Translations under genes and position numbers: made by a program | In this document: piece by piece, positions 14,529 through 16,373 of the stretch | How the letters are laid out: each line of letters opens with the position of its first letter | Position numbering within the stretch: position 1 is the stretch's first letter | Assembly: GCA_902465015.1 (NCBI GenBank) | Contig: CABQLK010000042.1 | Span: 1 to 16,373, forward strand | Direction of reading: 5' to 3' | Origin: an uncultured Collinsella sp. | GTDB taxonomy: Bacteria > Actinomycetota > Coriobacteriia > Coriobacteriales > Coriobacteriaceae | DNA length: 16,373 nucleotides | Notes under the pieces: generated by a model | Told to the model about the DNA's origin: nothing | The model's input: only the letters and a program-made list of their open reading frames with translations | Database searches by the model: none

Positions 14529-14555
14529 AAAAAAGACCACGCCAGATCTATGGCG
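14529..14555 (-). terminator. Possible weak terminator after the ABC operon
   Basis: On the minus strand CGCCA and TGGCG (14555-14551 with 14544-14540) form a 5-bp stem, extendable by two wobble pairs, around a 6-nt loop. A run of six T (14534-14529) follows shortly after. It lies between the ABC permease stop and the ribosome site of the DMT gene, so it could partly separate the two units. Confidence 0.4.
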
Positions 14556-14579
14556 CATGTCCAATGATACCGCGCTTGC

Positions 14580-15287
14580 CTATAGGTTGCGTGCCCGGTA
14601 GACCTTGGTGCTGATGGCGCAGCTGACAGCGCCAAGGACGACCGTTGCCAGCGCGGCAATTCCTGCGCACAGGAAGCCAAGAACGGAAGGATCGGGATTC
14701 GCCCCGGCAATCACCGACATGAGCTGGTTGCTGATGGGGTTGAATGAGTTTAGCGTGACCATGATAAGGCACATGTATAGGGCGTACAGACCAACGGATA
14801 GGCGTTGCGCCTTCATGTGTTCAAATCGAAAGAACAGAGGCAGTACCAAAAACACCGCCATGAGGGAGAAAAGCATCGATATTGCCGAGGCGATTGCGGT
14901 CTCAAAGACGGTCTCTCCCGTGGAGGGGATACCCACGCTGTTTAAGATCGGGATGGCGACGATACTCAACAGCACGGCCGCGCACGTCATGATGACCGAG
15001 AAGATAGTGATGCACAGGTAGCGTGCGCTGACGATGTCTTTGCGTGAGATGGGCAGCGTTGCCCGATAGCGCTCCCATCCGTTTTGGTTGTCGAGCCCGG
15101 CCAGCGACGTCATGGCCATGATAGGCGACATGGCACTGATCGCGAAGGCGCCGGCGGCGCTCATATCGGAATCACCATTCGATGCCCTGACGGCGGTCAG
15201 CACGACGAAGATGAACAGGCCGACACCTGCGATGCTCGGGACGAGCGTGCGAACGATGGCGAGCTCGGACATAAAGGCGCGTTTCAT
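14580..15287 (-). CDS. ABC-2 type transporter permease
   Basis: This 235-residue protein has about six hydrophobic membrane segments and the ABC-2 permease pattern of YtrC/bacteriocin-export type systems. An N-terminal helix with a basic start (MKRAFMSELAIVRT) precedes TM1. The cytoplasmic loop NQNGWERYRATLPISRKDIV is the typical ATPase-contact stretch of this family. The ATG overlaps the stop of the ATPase gene by 4 bp (15284-15287), and AAAGGAG lies upstream, so the pair is translated together and should form a complex with a dimer of each. Substrate and direction are unknown; related systems export or sense antimicrobial peptides or lipid-active compounds, mostly outward. Confidence 0.88.
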   Translation of the reverse strand: MKRAFMSELAIVRTLVPSIAGVGLFIFVVLTAVRASNGDSDMSAAGAFAISAMSPIMAMTSLAGLDNQNGWERYRATLPISRKDIVSARYLCITIFSVIMTCAAVLLSIVAIPILNSVGIPSTGETVFETAIASAISMLFSLMAVFLVLPLFFRFEHMKAQRLSVGLYALYMCLIMVTLNSFNPISNQLMSVIAGANPDPSVLGFLCAGIAALATVVLGAVSCAISTKVYRARNL

Positions 15288-16165
15288 TTCGAAGCTCCTT
15301 TCAGCATGAGGCGAAGATAGTCATCAATGGTTGCCCGATCGCTGGGAATCTCGGGGAAGGCCTCGAGCGTTTCGCGACGGTTGGGCACGAGCACGTCCAC
15401 GCTATAGGCGTGGTGGACGGCACGGGCGCCTTCGACGCAAGCCATAAGCTCGGCGGCCTGTGCTTGGGTGCAGTGGGCGATGCCGGCTCGGTCGGTAATG
15501 TCCTCGCGCGGCAGGTCAAAAATAATCGAGCCGTTATCGATGCAGATGACGCGGTCGGCGGCGCGATCGAGGTCGGACGTAATGTGGCTCGAGAGCAGCA
15601 CGCTGTGCTGACCGTCGGCGACAAAGGCAAGCAGCTCATCGAGCAGTTCCTCGCGTGCCATGGGATCGAGGCCCGCGGTGGCTTCGTCCAAAACGAGCAG
15701 CTTGGCATTGTGGCTGAGTGCACAGGCAAGCTGCAGTTTCATGCCCATGCCGCGGGAGAGGTCCTTGACCTTTGTCTTGGGATCGAGGCCAAATCGGTTG
15801 ATGAATCCGGCGAACGTTTCGCGGTCCCATGTGGGGTACGCCGGGCCTACGAGCGACTCGATCTGGCCCACCCTGAGCGTGGAGGGGAAGGGGCACGTGT
15901 CCAGGACAAGACCGACGCGGGAGCGTAGATGGCGTTGCGATTCATCGGGCGCGTCGGCGCCACAGCGCTGCCCAAACAGGTGCACCTCGCCGGCATCGAG
16001 CTTTATAAGCCCGAGCGCGGCGCGAATGGTCGTTGTCTTGCCGGCGCCGTTTGCGCCTACAAAGCCAACGATCTGGCCGGGCTCCACAGCGAGCGTGACG
16101 TCGCGTAGTGAAAAGCGGTCGCTCACACGGCGTGAGATGCTTTTGAGTTCTAAAAGGTTTTGCAT
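15284..16165 (-). CDS. ABC transporter ATP-binding protein (YtrB/BcrA-like)
   Basis: The 293-residue ATPase has Walker A GANGAGKT (37-44), the signature LSRGMGMKLQLA (from 137), Walker B LLVLDE (156-161) with AGLDP in the D loop, and switch His194 in SSHI. The Q-loop position reads LVLDTCPF without a clear glutamine, as often seen in this class. A C-terminal extension of about 80 residues follows the core, typical of export-type ATPases that pair with ABC-2 permeases. It hydrolyses ATP to drive the neighbouring permease. AAAGG sits 8 nt before the ATG. A regulator gene ends 23 nt upstream on the same strand, giving the common GntR-ATPase-permease order. The substrate is unknown. Confidence 0.92.
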   Translation of the reverse strand: MQNLLELKSISRRVSDRFSLRDVTLAVEPGQIVGFVGANGAGKTTTIRAALGLIKLDAGEVHLFGQRCGADAPDESQRHLRSRVGLVLDTCPFPSTLRVGQIESLVGPAYPTWDRETFAGFINRFGLDPKTKVKDLSRGMGMKLQLACALSHNAKLLVLDEATAGLDPMAREELLDELLAFVADGQHSVLLSSHITSDLDRAADRVICIDNGSIIFDLPREDITDRAGIAHCTQAQAAELMACVEGARAVHHAYSVDVLVPNRRETLEAFPEIPSDRATIDDYLRLMLKGASK

Positions 16166-16188
16166 GGTATAGCCTTTCTTTCAGATGG

Positions 16189-16373
16189 CTACTGCATGGT
16201 TTCGGGGGCTACCAGGTCGAGCATCTCGTGCAGTTTGTCGCGCGTGACGCCCAGGGTTTCGGCTTGGCTCGCCGCTTTCGCAAGTAGCTCTTCGATATGG
16301 CAGAGCTGGTTTTCGCGCAAGACGATATGAGAAAGCCATTTGGGTCGCCTCCCCCGCGGCGCAGCTTCTTTCC
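16189..16373 (-). CDS. C-terminal end of a probable GntR/YtrA-family regulator (partial)
   Basis: Only the last 60 codons or so lie in the window; the N-terminus, including any DNA-binding domain, is beyond position 16373. The visible part contains two helices (RENQLCHIEELLAKAASQAE, then VTRDKLHEMLDLV), which resemble the short dimerisation tail of YtrA-type GntR regulators, where helix spacing and a final Met-Leu pattern are typical. The stop TAG is at 16191-16189 on the minus strand, 23 nt before the ABC ATPase start. The gene order with ATPase and permease supports the identification more than the short sequence does. Such regulators usually repress their own operon until a ligand or envelope stress is present. 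The frame is open to the edge of the window. Confidence 0.6.
   Translation of the reverse strand, partial: KEAAPRGRRPKWLSHIVLRENQLCHIEELLAKAASQAETLGVTRDKLHEMLDLVAPETMQ

Overview
The window looks like chromosomal DNA from a high-GC Gram-positive gut anaerobe of the class Coriobacteriia, most likely Collinsella or a close relative. The pointers are the GC-rich codon use, AAAGGAG-type ribosome sites, an EFR1-type flavodoxin/ferredoxin, a Nim-like flavoprotein, large hybrid histidine kinases with solute-binding sensors, and a short palindromic REP-like repeat. The taxon is an inference from style; there is no rRNA or other marker gene here.

Layout. (1) 1-2213: a glutaredoxin-like gene lies behind an unusual XRE/zinc-ribbon/TipAS regulator on the minus strand, and the tRNA methyltransferase gene trmO diverges from them. 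(2) 2326-3540: a PatB/MalY-type PLP C-S lyase with its own promoter-like site and a downstream hairpin. (3) 3684-10137: a signalling block. On the plus strand a lipoprotein solute-binding protein overlaps by 4 bp a Cache-like hybrid kinase/receiver. Facing it on the minus strand are a second hybrid kinase, carrying two fused solute-binding domains, and a Nim-like flavoprotein. (4) 10144-10382: intergenic DNA with three copies of a REP-like palindromic repeat. (5) 10383-13620, plus strand: a two-TM potassium-channel protein, a LOG-family nucleoside monophosphate phosphoribohydrolase, a divergent ClC-type channel and an EFR1 ferredoxin/flavodoxin. (6) 13636-16373, minus strand: a probable GntR/YtrA-type regulator cut by the window edge, an ABC ATPase, an ABC-2 permease and a duplicated EamA/DMT transporter.

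How the parts may work together. The central block is the most unusual part. Two related membrane hybrid kinases sit tail to tail around a small flavoprotein gene. One takes its solute-binding domain from a separate lipoprotein, the other has two such domains built in. Neither has a visible HPt or DNA-binding output, and no transporter permease accompanies the solute-binding protein, so it probably serves as a receptor rather than a transport component. The final block fits the GntR-ATPase-permease arrangement of YtrA-type stress or export operons. The first block suggests drug- or redox-responsive control: a TipAS-like ligand domain on an XRE regulator, followed by a glutaredoxin. No rRNA, tRNA, CRISPR array, phage gene or intact transposase was seen.
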